Source of the DNA: Bradyrhizobium sp. AUGA SZCCT0176
GTDB lineage: Bacteria; Pseudomonadota; Alphaproteobacteria; Rhizobiales; Xanthobacteraceae
Direction of reading: 5' to 3'
NCBI RefSeq assembly: GCF_018130145.1
Contig: NZ_JAFCMB010000005.1
Location: forward strand, 62,001-126,000
DNA length: 64,000 nucleotides
Shown here: in pieces, positions 24,295 to 32,808 of the stretch
How the letters are laid out: every line of letters starts with the position of its first letter
Numbering within the stretch: the stretch's first letter is position 1
Made by a program: the position numbers and the translations under genes
Notes under the pieces: generated by a model
The model's database searches: none
The model's input: the letters and a program-made list of their open reading frames with translations, nothing else
What the model was told of the DNA's origin: nothing

Positions 24295-25071
24295 CTACCC
24301 CCACCCCGCACTGATCCCGCCGTCGACTGTATAAATCACGCCCGACGTATATCCCGAACGGTCCGAGGCCAGGAACGCCATCAGGTCACCGATCTCGCGG
24401 GCATGGGCGGGGCGGCCGAGCGGCAGGCCCTTCTGGAATTCCTTGTAGCGGTTCTCGTCGCCGAACTGGTTTTTGGCGCGAGTCTTCAGCAGCGTGACGT
24501 GGCGGTCGGTGCCGACGGGGCCGGGATTGATGCCAACCACGCGGATATTGTCGGCGAGGCTCTTGCCGCCTAGTGCACGCGTGAACGCCATCAAGGCCGC
24601 ATTGCCCGCGCTGCCGCAGATATAATTGGCGTCGAATTTTTCACCGGCGGCACCGATGTCGTTGACGATGACGCCATGGCCGCGCGCCTTCATCTGCGCA
24701 TAGACCGCGCGGGTGAGGTTGATGTAGCCGAACACTTTCAGTTCCCAGGCGTGACGCCAGGTGGCCTCGTCGATCTTGTCGATCGAGCCGCCCGGGATAT
24801 CGCCGGCATTGTTGACGAGGATGTCGATGTCGGCGGTATCCTTCACCAGCTTTTCGATGTCGGCCGGCTTGCGCAGGTCGACGACATGCACCGAGGCGTC
24901 GATCTGGTGGTTCGAACGCAGGCGATCTGCCAGCGCCTTCAATTGCTCGCCGTTGCGGGCGGCCAGCCTGATGTCGCAGCCTTCCTCGGCGAAAGCTTCG
25001 GCCGCGGCCGCGCCAATGCCCTTGGAGGCGCCGGTGATCAGGACGCGCTTGCCGCGCAAATGCAGATCCAT
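24295..25071 (-). CDS. SDR-family oxidoreductase lacking the canonical Tyr-x3-Lys
   Basis: The 258-residue protein has the SDR nucleotide loop TGASKGIG at residues 14-21 and LVNNAGDIPGG. The catalytic region reads YICGSAGNAALMAF, where the usual Tyr and Lys (four apart) are replaced by Gly and Asn; a Tyr lies three positions further upstream. The end GRPAHAREIGDLMAFLASDRSGYTSGVIYTVDGGIS is typical SDR. Known relatives of this form exist in databases without a defined reaction, as far as I recall. The ATG at 25071 is preferred to 25137 because it starts at MDLHLRGKRV. It converges with the hydrolase at 23317. Confidence 0.83.
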   Translation of the reverse strand: MDLHLRGKRVLITGASKGIGAAAAEAFAEEGCDIRLAARNGEQLKALADRLRSNHQIDASVHVVDLRKPADIEKLVKDTADIDILVNNAGDIPGGSIDKIDEATWRHAWELKVFGYINLTRAVYAQMKARGHGVIVNDIGAAGEKFDANYICGSAGNAALMAFTRALGGKSLADNIRVVGINPGPVGTDRHVTLLKTRAKNQFGDENRYKEFQKGLPLGRPAHAREIGDLMAFLASDRSGYTSGVIYTVDGGISAGWG

Positions 25072-25262
25072 GGGAATTCTCGCTTCATGAGGGGTATCGG
25101 GGGAGTGGTCTGCGAAATTGGTAGGCGGTCGGCCCATCAGTGGTCAACATTGCACTGCAGCGTTGCACCCGCGCGCCGTTTGGTCCATTGCAAGGCCATC
25201 AACAGGCCGTGTCTGGGGCATGGCACACGACCCAAAGAGCAAGCCACCCAAGGATTTCAAGG

Positions 25263-26336
25263 ATGAGCAAAAAAACCTATCGGATCGCGGTCATTCCCGG
25301 CGACGGCATCGGCAAGGAAGTGGTGCCGGAGGGCCTGCGCGTTCTTGAGGCGGCCGCGAAAAAGCACGGCGTCGCCGTGCATTTCGATCATTTCGACTTC
25401 GCGTCCTGGGACTATTACGAAAAGCACGGCGAGATGATGCCGGAGGATTGGAAGGCCCGGATCGGCAAGCACGACGCGATCTATTTCGGCGCGGTGGGCT
25501 GGCCGGCAAAAATCCCCGATCACATTTCGTTGTGGGGCTCGCTGATCAAGTTCCGCAGGGAGTTCGACCAGTACGTCAACTTACGCCCGGTTCGGCTGAT
25601 GCCCGGCGTGCCGTCGCCGCTCGCGAACCGCAAGCCCGGCGATATCGATTTCTGGGTGGTGCGCGAAAATACCGAGGGCGAATATTCTTCCGTCGGCGGG
25701 CGCATGTTCCCGGATACCGACCGTGAATTCGTCACCCAGCAGACGGTGATGACGCGCGTCGGCGTCGATCGCATTCTCAAATTCGCATTCGATCTTGCGG
25801 CATCACGCCCGAAGAAGCATCTGACCTCGGCGACCAAGTCCAACGGAATCTCGATCACGATGCCCTATTGGGACGAGCGCGTGGAGGCGATGGCGAAGAA
25901 CTATCCCAAGGTCAAGTGGGACAAGTACCACATCGATATTCTCACCGCGAATTTCGTGCTGCATCCGGACTGGTTCGACGTCGTCGTCGGCTCCAATTTG
26001 TTCGGCGATATTCTCTCCGATCTTGGCCCGGCCTGCACCGGCACCATCGGCATCGCGCCGTCAGGCAATATCAATCCGGAAGGCAATTTCCCGTCGGTGT
26101 TCGAGCCGGTGCACGGCTCGGCGCCTGACATTGCCGGGCAGGGCATCGCCAACCCGATCGGCATGATCTGGTCGGGCGCGATGATGCTGGAGCATCTCGG
26201 CGAGAAGGAAGCGGCGGCCTCGATCGTCGGCGCCATCGAGCGCACGCTCGGCGAACGCACGCTGCGCACCCGCGATCTCGGCGGCAACGCGGATACGACC
26301 GCTTGCGGCAAGGCGGTCGCGGATATGGTGGATTAG
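25263..26336 (+). CDS. Tartrate dehydrogenase / D-malate dehydrogenase (TtuC/DmlA family)
   Basis: The 357-residue enzyme belongs to the beta-decarboxylating dehydrogenase family (isocitrate/isopropylmalate dehydrogenase type): GDGIGKEVVPEG at the N terminus, LRPVRLMPG, RENTEGEYSSVGGR, the metal-binding GDILSDLGPACTG and EPVHGSAPDIAGQGIANPIG. The residues WGSLIKFRREFDQYVNLRP and the length favour tartrate/D-malate dehydrogenase over LeuB. It would oxidise D-malate or tartrate with NAD. The start ATG at 25263 lies 192 bases after the divergent SDR. It fits the acid-sugar catabolic theme of the following region, but the two are not in one operon. Confidence 0.86.
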   Translation: MSKKTYRIAVIPGDGIGKEVVPEGLRVLEAAAKKHGVAVHFDHFDFASWDYYEKHGEMMPEDWKARIGKHDAIYFGAVGWPAKIPDHISLWGSLIKFRREFDQYVNLRPVRLMPGVPSPLANRKPGDIDFWVVRENTEGEYSSVGGRMFPDTDREFVTQQTVMTRVGVDRILKFAFDLAASRPKKHLTSATKSNGISITMPYWDERVEAMAKNYPKVKWDKYHIDILTANFVLHPDWFDVVVGSNLFGDILSDLGPACTGTIGIAPSGNINPEGNFPSVFEPVHGSAPDIAGQGIANPIGMIWSGAMMLEHLGEKEAAASIVGAIERTLGERTLRTRDLGGNADTTACGKAVADMVD

Positions 26337-26360
26337 GACTGCGAGATCACAAACTCGATC

Positions 26361-26482
26361 GTCGTCCCGGCCTTGAGCCGGGACCCATACCGCGTTGTGC
26401 TATCGGCTAAAGCAAGGTGGCTCACACCTGCGACGATCACGACCGCCGCGGCGTATGGGTCCCGGCTCAAGGCCGGGACGAC
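26361..26482. repeat. Intergenic inverted repeat, family A (perfect 30-base arms)
   Basis: Arms 26361-26390 and 26453-26482 are exact reverse complements. The outer CGTCGTCCCGG and inner GGGACCCATACCGCG match the 1406-1572 element, while the loops differ. It lies between convergent genes. Confidence 0.93.
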
Positions 26483-26489
26483 AGAAATC

Positions 26490-27404
26490 CTATTTCCCCT
26501 TCGCGATCCGCCGGCAGTGCTCCAGCGCCGCCCCGATCAGATTCTCGCTCGCCTCCGGTGTGCGGAACGCAGAATGCGCCGACAGCGTGACGTTGGGCAG
26601 CTTGGTCAAGGGATGATCCGCCGGCAGCGGCTCGATGTTGAAGACGTCGAGGCCGGCATGGCGGATCTGGCCTGATTTCAGGGCCTCGATCATCGCTTCC
26701 TCGTCGACGATGGCGCCGCGCGCGGTGTTGACGAGGATGACGCCGAGCTTCATCGCCTCGATACAGGCACGCGAAACCATCCCGCGCGTCTCGTCGTTGA
26801 GCAGCAGGTGGATCGAGATGACGTCGCTCTCGCTCAGCAGCTCATCGAGTTCGACGAACTCGACCTTCGGGTGCTTCTTGGGTGACCGGTTCCAGGCGAT
26901 CACGCGCATGCCGCTGCCGAGCGCGATCCGCGCGACTTCGGCGGCGATGCCGCCGTAGCCGATCAGCCCCAGCGTCTTGCCGGTCAGTTGCATGGCGTCA
27001 TCGCGCAGCCAGTTGCCGGCGCGGATCCCGCGATCCATGCTGGCGAGGCCGCGCGCGCCTTCCCACATCAGCGCGATGGCGCATTCGGCCACGGCCGTGT
27101 CGCCATAGCCCTTGATCAGGTGCACCTCGATGCCGAGTTCGGCGAGCTCTTCCGGATTCATGTAGCTGCGCGCGCCGGTGCCGAGGAACACCACGTGCTT
27201 CAGCTCGGTGCACTTTTTCGCAATCTCGGTCGGCAGCGCGGTGTGATCGACGACGGCGATTTCAGCGCCGTCGAGCAAGGCCGGATACTGATCCGAGGTG
27301 ATGTCGGGATCCCTGTTGATACGGACCTTGGGGTCACCGGGTTGTTCCAGCCGCTCGAAGATCACGGCCAGCGAATCATTGGCATCGACAAAAACACCGC
27401 GCAC
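26490..27404 (-). CDS. D-isomer-specific 2-hydroxyacid dehydrogenase family protein
   Basis: The 304-residue protein has the NAD-binding motif LGLIGYGGIAAEVARIA near residue 147 and the three catalytic residues of the family: Arg in VNTARGAIVDE, Glu in LDVFNIEPLP and His in LSAHSAFRT. It would reduce a 2-oxoacid or oxidise the D-2-hydroxyacid with NAD. The GTG at 27404 has GGAGGG 5 bases upstream. It lies 25 bases downstream of the Zn-hydrolase gene, in the LysR operon, so the two probably act in one pathway. The 2-oxoacid it acts on is unknown; close relatives are phosphoglycerate- and phosphonate-dehydrogenase-like. Confidence 0.86.
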   Translation of the reverse strand: MRGVFVDANDSLAVIFERLEQPGDPKVRINRDPDITSDQYPALLDGAEIAVVDHTALPTEIAKKCTELKHVVFLGTGARSYMNPEELAELGIEVHLIKGYGDTAVAECAIALMWEGARGLASMDRGIRAGNWLRDDAMQLTGKTLGLIGYGGIAAEVARIALGSGMRVIAWNRSPKKHPKVEFVELDELLSESDVISIHLLLNDETRGMVSRACIEAMKLGVILVNTARGAIVDEEAMIEALKSGQIRHAGLDVFNIEPLPADHPLTKLPNVTLSAHSAFRTPEASENLIGAALEHCRRIAKGK

Positions 27405-27429
27405 GGCAGTCCCTCCGGTTTTGATTATT

Positions 27430-28680
27430 TTATGACGCCACGCCGGCAAGCGCCAGCACGGTATGCATCAGGACGTTGGCGCCGGCGGTGCAGTCAGCCT
27501 GCGTGGCGTCTTCCAGTTCGTTGTGGCTGATGCCGTCCTTGCAGGGCACGAACACCATCGCCGCCGGCATTACCGTATTGAGGTTGCAGGCATCGTGGCC
27601 GGCGCCGGAGGTGATGCGGCGATGCGAATAGCCCAGCGCGGTGGCGGCGTTCTCGACGGCGTCGACGAGTTTCGGATCGAAATGGGTCGGCGGCTTGCGC
27701 CAGACCAAGTCGAGCTTGACGTCGACCTTGCGCCGGACCGCAATCTCGGTGATCGCCGCGCGCAAATCCCTGTCCAGCGCGTCCATGATCGCGGCGTCCG
27801 CGCTGCGGCAATCCATCGTAAAGGCGATTTCGCCGGGAATGACGTTGCGCGAGGGATTGGCGATCACGGCCTCGCCGATGGTACCGACCGCCTTCGGGCC
27901 GTGTTTCCTGGCGGTTGCTTCCATCGCCAGCACGATTTCCGACAGCGTCGCCAGTGCGTCGCGCCGCAACGGCATCGGCGTCGAGCCGGCATGGCTTTCG
28001 AACCCGGTGATCTTGCCGTCGTACCACAGCACGCCCTGGCCGGAATCGACCACGCCGATGGTCTTGTTCTCGGCTTCGAGAATCGGGCCTTGCTCGATAT
28101 GCAGTTCGACGAAGCTGGAGAATTTCTGCCGGCCGACCGGGCTCTCGCCGCGATAGCCGATGCTGTCGAGCGCCTCCGCCACCGTGACGCCCTCGGCATC
28201 CTTGCGCGACAGAATGTCGTCGGTGGTGAAATCACCGACATAGGCGGCCGACGCCATCATCGCCGGCGCAAAACGCGAGCCTTCCTCATTGGTCCAGTTG
28301 CAGATGCAGATCGGCGTCTCGGTCTCGATACCGGCATCGTTGAGGGTGCGAACCACTTCAAGCGCGGCGAGCGTGCCGAGTATACCGTCGAACTTGCCGC
28401 CGGTCGGCTGGGTGTCGAGGTGGGAACCGACGCCGATCGGCGCCTTCGACATGTCGCGCCCCTTGCGCAGGCCGAACATCGAGCCGAGCGCGTCGACGTG
28501 ACACTCGAGGCCGGCGGCTTCGCAGGCTTTCCGGAACCAGTCGCGGACCTGCTTGTCCTCAGGTCCGAGCGTCAGCCGCCGCACGCCGCCTTTCGGCGTT
28601 GCGCCGAATTTGGCGGTTTCGTGAATGGTGTCCCACAGCCGGGCGGAATCGATTTGCAGGTTGGATGCGATCTTGGTCAT
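27430..28680 (-). CDS. M20-family Zn hydrolase (N-carbamoyl-L-amino-acid hydrolase / allantoate amidohydrolase type)
   Basis: The 416-residue protein shows the metal-ligand motifs of this family: VGSHLDTQPTGGKFDG (His87 and Asp98), TNEEGSRFAP (Glu132/133), FVELHIEQGP (His194) and the C-terminal GISHNELE. This is the group of N-carbamoyl-L-amino-acid hydrolases, ureidopropionases and allantoate amidohydrolases, which remove a carbamoyl or ureido group from amino-acid-like substrates. No signal peptide is present. It starts 40 bases downstream of the LysR stop and ends 25 bases before the hydroxyacid dehydrogenase, so the three form an operon. The substrate is not known but the partners point to an amidated or cyclised amino acid. 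Confidence 0.88.
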   Translation of the reverse strand: MTKIASNLQIDSARLWDTIHETAKFGATPKGGVRRLTLGPEDKQVRDWFRKACEAAGLECHVDALGSMFGLRKGRDMSKAPIGVGSHLDTQPTGGKFDGILGTLAALEVVRTLNDAGIETETPICICNWTNEEGSRFAPAMMASAAYVGDFTTDDILSRKDAEGVTVAEALDSIGYRGESPVGRQKFSSFVELHIEQGPILEAENKTIGVVDSGQGVLWYDGKITGFESHAGSTPMPLRRDALATLSEIVLAMEATARKHGPKAVGTIGEAVIANPSRNVIPGEIAFTMDCRSADAAIMDALDRDLRAAITEIAVRRKVDVKLDLVWRKPPTHFDPKLVDAVENAATALGYSHRRITSGAGHDACNLNTVMPAAMVFVPCKDGISHNELEDATQADCTAGANVLMHTVLALAGVAS

Positions 28681-28720
28681 TGAGCCATTCCGGTCTTGAT
28701 TGATGCTCACCCGATCCGCT

Positions 28721-29638
28721 TCAATGACGCGCCTGCAGCGGCGCGTCAACAACGACGCCACCTTGCGCGAGCGAGGCCGCCAATTCGGCCACCCGTTCGA
28801 CCGCGATGGTGTCCGGAGAAGCCAGCCAGCTCGCCGAAAACGTCAACAATGGCATCTGCAGGTTGGTCGACAGCAATTGCAGCCTGCCATCCGCGATTTC
28901 GCTTTCGACGATCGCCGTTGGAATCACCGCAATGCCGAGGCCTTCGATCGCCATGTGTTTGACTGTTCCGAGCGAGGCGCTGGCGTGCAGGCGCATCGGT
29001 GGCAGGTCGGGTCGGTTGAACAGCGACCGGACGATTTCGTAAGGCGGCGTCTTGCGCGGAAAGGTGATGATGGGAAATTTGGCGAGGTCATGCACCGACA
29101 GCCGTTCCTTGCCTAGTCCGAGCGAAGGACTGGCAAGGAATCCAACCGAATAATCGCACAGCACCCGGTTGCTGATGGTCGGCCCCGTCACCGGCCCGAG
29201 CAGGAACGCCAGTTCGATCTCCTGCGCCAGCAGCCGGTTGCGCAAATTCGAGGTGATGTCGACTTCGATCTCGAGCGAGAGGTTGGGATAGGTGTGATTG
29301 ACGCTCTTGATCAGCTGCGTCAGGAAGGTGTGGACGATGGTCTCGGCGACGCCGAGCCGCAGCACGCCGCGCATCGCCGAGTGGTCGCCGACCACAGCCA
29401 GCATTTCCGAACGCAGCCCGATCAGTTTCTCGGCATAGACCAGCAATTGCCGGCCGCTCGGTGTCGGCATCACCATGCGGCGCTCGCGCTGTAACAATCT
29501 CACGCCCACCTCGCGTTCGAGCTGGGCGATCCGCTGCGAGATGGCGGGCTGGGTGGTGTTGAGCTTCTGCGCAGCACCGCGAAAGCTGCCGAGCGTCACC
29601 ACCCACATGAAGGTCTCGATTGCCTTGAAATCGACCAT
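28721..29638 (-). CDS. LysR-family transcriptional regulator
   Basis: The 305-residue protein has the LysR N-terminal helix-turn-helix (FRGAAQKLNTTQPAISQRIAQLEREVGVRLLQRERR, within residues 18-54) and a two-lobed effector-binding domain. GAGGG lies upstream of the ATG at 29638. Its gene is divergent from the DUF1445 gene with a perfect palindrome between them at 29656-29678, and it is followed by the Zn hydrolase and hydroxyacid dehydrogenase. It is therefore likely to regulate itself, both enzymes and the DUF1445-liv operon in response to a pathway intermediate. Effector unknown. Confidence 0.93.
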   Translation of the reverse strand: MVDFKAIETFMWVVTLGSFRGAAQKLNTTQPAISQRIAQLEREVGVRLLQRERRMVMPTPSGRQLLVYAEKLIGLRSEMLAVVGDHSAMRGVLRLGVAETIVHTFLTQLIKSVNHTYPNLSLEIEVDITSNLRNRLLAQEIELAFLLGPVTGPTISNRVLCDYSVGFLASPSLGLGKERLSVHDLAKFPIITFPRKTPPYEIVRSLFNRPDLPPMRLHASASLGTVKHMAIEGLGIAVIPTAIVESEIADGRLQLLSTNLQMPLLTFSASWLASPDTIAVERVAELAASLAQGGVVVDAPLQARH

Positions 29639-29655
29639 GCACCCTCTGCCCGCAT

Positions 29656-29678
29656 ATCGATAAATTAATTTTATCGAT
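29656..29678. promoter_or_regulatory. Palindromic operator between lysR and the DUF1445 gene
   Basis: A perfect 9-5-9 inverted repeat, ATCGATAAA-TTAAT-TTTATCGAT, is centred at 29667. It lies 18 bases upstream of the LysR ATG and 80 before the DUF1445 ATG, the usual place for a LysR-type binding site. It is the only strong palindrome in this AT-rich gap. Confidence 0.72.
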
Positions 29679-29679
29679 C

Positions 29680-29710
29680 TTGATTAAAAATGACGATTAG
29701 ACATTATAAT
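29680..29710 (+). promoter_or_regulatory. Possible -35/-10 promoter of the DUF1445-liv operon
   Basis: A perfect TATAAT hexamer (29705-29710) follows TTGATT (29680-29685) with a 19-base spacer, slightly long for sigma-70, which suits an activator-dependent promoter. It overlaps the right end of the palindrome's neighbourhood and lies 47 bases before the ATG. Confidence 0.5.
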
Positions 29711-29757
29711 AGCCATATGCGGGAGTACATGTCGACCTGATTGGAGCTGTTGCAACG

Positions 29758-30579
29758 ATGACCAGCTTGGCAAAGACGGAACGACCCGGCTTCGATACGG
29801 CGAATTTATCGCCCAGCGTCGCCGCCCGGCACGCCTGCCGGACCGGCATGGCCACCACCACGGCCGGTGTCGCCAACGGCTACGTGCAGGGCAATCTGGT
29901 GATCCTGCCGGAAAAGCTCGCGGCGTCGTTTCACCGGTTCTGCCAGCTCAACCCCAAACCGTGCCCGATCATCGGCATGTCCGATGTCGGTGATTTCAGA
30001 ATTCCCTCGCTCGGCCTCGACCTCGACATCCGCACCGACCTGCCGCGCTATCGCGTCTGGCGCGACGGCGAAGTGGTGGAAGAGCCGACCGACATTACCG
30101 CGCACTGGCGCGACGACCTGGTGGCGTTCGTGATCGGATGCTCCTATTCATTCGAGGAAGCGTTGCTGGCGGACGGCCTGCCGATCCGCCACATCGAGCG
30201 CAATGTGCGCGTGCCGATGTACCGCACCAACATCGCCTGCGGCGCGGCGGGCCCGTTTGCGGGTCCAATGGTGGTGTCGATGCGGCCGTTCAAACCGGCG
30301 GATGCGATCCGCGCCGTGCAGATCACCTCGCGCTTTCCTTCGGTGCACGGTGCGCCCGTTCATCTCGGTCATCCGCATTCGATCGGGATCGCCGATGTCA
30401 ACAAGCCCGACTACGGCGACGCGGTGCCGGTCGGGGACGACGAGATTCCGGTGTTCTGGGCCTGCGGTGTGACGCCGCAATCGGTGATCGCGGCGGCCAA
30501 ATTGCCGTTTGCGATCACGCATGCGCCTGGATTGATGCTGGTGACCGATTTGCAGAACAAGGCGCTTGCCGTGCTTTGA
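29758..30579 (+). CDS. DUF1445 (YcsI) family putative hydro-lyase
   Basis: The 273-residue protein matches the DUF1445/YcsI family, with conserved blocks [74 protein letters not shown] and [12 protein letters not shown]. Bacterial members are annotated putative hydro-lyases; the mammalian relative DGLUCY is a D-glutamate cyclase that interconverts D-glutamate and 5-oxo-D-proline. There are no membrane segments. It is divergent from the LysR gene across a palindrome and followed, 81 bases on, by the liv substrate-binding gene, so it is probably first in the DUF1445-liv transcript. A lactam or related amino-acid substrate is an inference from family and context. Confidence 0.88.
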   Translation: MTSLAKTERPGFDTANLSPSVAARHACRTGMATTTAGVANGYVQGNLVILPEKLAASFHRFCQLNPKPCPIIGMSDVGDFRIPSLGLDLDIRTDLPRYRVWRDGEVVEEPTDITAHWRDDLVAFVIGCSYSFEEALLADGLPIRHIERNVRVPMYRTNIACGAAGPFAGPMVVSMRPFKPADAIRAVQITSRFPSVHGAPVHLGHPHSIGIADVNKPDYGDAVPVGDDEIPVFWACGVTPQSVIAAAKLPFAITHAPGLMLVTDLQNKALAVL

Positions 30580-30660
30580 TGCAGCTCGTGCCGATCATTG
30601 AGGCTTTACCGTAACCGCCAACCGCTTCATCGATGTCAGCCGTTCAAAAGGGGATTTGCA

Positions 30661-31905
30661 ATGACGATCACGCGCCGCAATGTATTGCTTGGAGCCACCG
30701 CTGCCGCCGCTCTCGCGCCGATCGCGGCCCGCGCGCAAACGCCCGAAGTGGTGATCGGCGTCACCTATCCGATGTCCGGCGCCAATGCGCAGATCGGCGT
30801 CGACGCGCAGCACGCCTATGTCACCGCCACCGACATCATCAACAACAAGCATGATTTCGAGCTGCCGCTGGCAAAGGATGCCGGATTGCCTGGCCTCGGC
30901 GGCGCCAAGATTCGCCTCGTGTTCGCCGACCATCAGGGCGATCCCCAGAAGGGCCGTGCCGAAGCCGAGCGCCTGATCACGCAGGAGAAAGTCTGCGCCA
31001 TCATCGGCAGCTACCAGAGTTCGGTGGCGGTCACCATCAGCCAGATCTGCGAGCGCTATCAGACCCCGTTTGTCTCGGCTGACAACTCGTCGCCGAGCCT
31101 GCATACCCGTGGCCTGAAATTCTTCTTCCGCGCCGCGCCCCACGACGAAATGTTCACCAAGGCGATGTTCGACTTCTACGACGCCTTGAAGAAGAAGGGC
31201 ACCAAGATCGAGACGCTGGCCCTGTTCCACGAGGACACCATCTTCGGAACCGACTCCGCGAACGCGCAGATCAAGCTTGCGAATGAGCGCGGATACAAGA
31301 TCGTTGCCGACATCAAGTACCGTTCCAATTCGCCGTCGCTGTCGGCAGAGGTCCAGCAGCTCAAGTCGGCGAATGCCGACGTGCTGATGCCCTCGAGCTA
31401 CACCACCGACGGCATCATGCTGGTCAAGACCATGGCCGAACTCGGCTACAAGCCGAAGGCCATCGTGGCGCAGGCCGCGGGCTTTTCCGAAAAGGCGCTG
31501 TACGACGCGGTTGGCGACAAGCTCGAGGGCGTCATCACCCGCGGCAGCTTCTCGCTCGATCTCGCCGCCAAGCGGCCGATGGTCGGCAAGATCAACGATT
31601 TGTTCAAGGCGAAGTCGGGCAAGGACCTGAACGACAACACCTCGCGCGAGTTCATGGGCCTGATCGTGCTGGCGGACGCCATCAACCGCGCCAAGTCGAC
31701 CGACGGTGAAAAGATCCGCGCGGCGCTGGCCGCGACCGAAATCCCGGGCGAGCAGACCATCATGCCGTGGAAGCGTGTGAAGTTCGACGATCTGGGCCAG
31801 AACAACGACGCCGATCCGGTGCTGCTGCAATATATCGGCGGCAAGTTCGTCACCATCTCCCCGCCGCAAGGCGCGGTCGCCGAGGCCGTCTGGCCGATGA
31901 AGTAA
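30661..31905 (+). CDS. livK: Branched-chain-type ABC transporter substrate-binding protein (LivK-like)
   Basis: The 414-residue protein begins with a signal sequence of Tat-like form (TRRNVLLGATAAAALAPIAARAQ) and then a periplasmic-binding fold of the LivJ/LivK family (VVIGVTYPMSGANAQIGVDAQHAYVTATDIIN, KVCAIIGSYQSSVAVTISQIC). The ATG at 30661 follows AAAGGGGA; the frame is open to 30598 without signal-peptide character. It would capture an amino-acid-like or other small solute. The permease and ATPase genes livHMGF follow directly. Specificity of this family is broad (amino acids, amides, aromatic acids), so the solute is inferred only from neighbouring catabolic genes. Confidence 0.9.
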   Translation: MTITRRNVLLGATAAAALAPIAARAQTPEVVIGVTYPMSGANAQIGVDAQHAYVTATDIINNKHDFELPLAKDAGLPGLGGAKIRLVFADHQGDPQKGRAEAERLITQEKVCAIIGSYQSSVAVTISQICERYQTPFVSADNSSPSLHTRGLKFFFRAAPHDEMFTKAMFDFYDALKKKGTKIETLALFHEDTIFGTDSANAQIKLANERGYKIVADIKYRSNSPSLSAEVQQLKSANADVLMPSSYTTDGIMLVKTMAELGYKPKAIVAQAAGFSEKALYDAVGDKLEGVITRGSFSLDLAAKRPMVGKINDLFKAKSGKDLNDNTSREFMGLIVLADAINRAKSTDGEKIRAALAATEIPGEQTIMPWKRVKFDDLGQNNDADPVLLQYIGGKFVTISPPQGAVAEAVWPMK

Positions 31906-31929
31906 CGGCCGGACACGGGGGCGGGGGAC

Positions 31930-32808
31930 ATGACAGCCGAGACCATTATCCAAAGCCTGGCGAGCGGCCTCCTGATGGGGCTGCTCTACGGGCTGATTGC
32001 GGTCGGCCTCGCGCTGATCTTCGGCCTGATGGACGTCGTGAATTTCGCCCATGGCGAATTCCTGATGATCGCGATGTACGCGTCGTTCTTCCTGTTCGCG
32101 TTCTTCGCGATCGATCCATTGTTGGCGGCGCCGCTGGTCGCTGCGGCGTTGTTCGTCTTTGGCGCCGTGGTCTATCTCCTGATCGTGCGCTTCGCGGTCA
32201 GGGCAAAGGCCAATGCCGGCATGGTGCAGATCTTCTCCACCTTCGGGCTTGCGATCGTGATGCGCGGCGTGGCGCAGTTCTTCTTCACGCCGGATTACCG
32301 CAGCGTCACCCATTCATGGCTTGGCGGCAAAACCATCTCGATCGGCGGCATCTTCCTGCCCCAGCCGCAACTGATCGGCGCGGCGGTGGCGATGGCGGCC
32401 TTCGGCGGGCTCTACTTCTTCATCAACCGCACCGATTTCGGCCGCGCGCTCGAAGCCACCCGCGAGGATGCCGGCGCCGTGGCGCTGGTCGGTATCGACA
32501 AGAACCGCGTGTTCGCGCTCGGCTGGGGCCTCGGTGCAGCGCTGGTGGGTCTCGCCGGCGCCATCATGTCGATCTTCTTTTATATTTATCCCGACGTCGG
32601 TGCGTCGTTTGCGCTGATTGCCTACGTCACGGTGGCGCTGGGCGGTTTCGGCAGCGTGTTCGGGGCCTTTGCCGGCGGCATCATCGTCGGCCTGGTCGAA
32701 GCCACCACCGCATTGATCCTGCCGCCTTCGCTGAAGTCGGTCGGCATCTATGCGGTTTATCTCCTGGTCGTGTTCGTGCGGCCGCGCGGTCTGTTCGGGT
32801 CGATGTGA
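31930..32808 (+). CDS. livH: Branched-chain-type ABC transporter permease LivH
   Basis: The 292-residue membrane protein has about eight hydrophobic segments and LivH motifs such as GLLMGLLYGLIAVGLALIFGLMDVVNFAHGEF and ALGGFGSVFGAFAGGIIVGLVEA, the LivH/LivM EAA-like loop. It starts 24 bases after the binding protein and its stop overlaps the livM start (TGATG). It forms half of the channel. Confidence 0.93.
   Translation: MTAETIIQSLASGLLMGLLYGLIAVGLALIFGLMDVVNFAHGEFLMIAMYASFFLFAFFAIDPLLAAPLVAAALFVFGAVVYLLIVRFAVRAKANAGMVQIFSTFGLAIVMRGVAQFFFTPDYRSVTHSWLGGKTISIGGIFLPQPQLIGAAVAMAAFGGLYFFINRTDFGRALEATREDAGAVALVGIDKNRVFALGWGLGAALVGLAGAIMSIFFYIYPDVGASFALIAYVTVALGGFGSVFGAFAGGIIVGLVEATTALILPPSLKSVGIYAVYLLVVFVRPRGLFGSM

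Noticed and set aside
30595..32313. Long minus-strand open frame opposite livK and livH
   Set aside because: It overlaps two well-supported genes in opposite orientation and its translation has no fold-like pattern.
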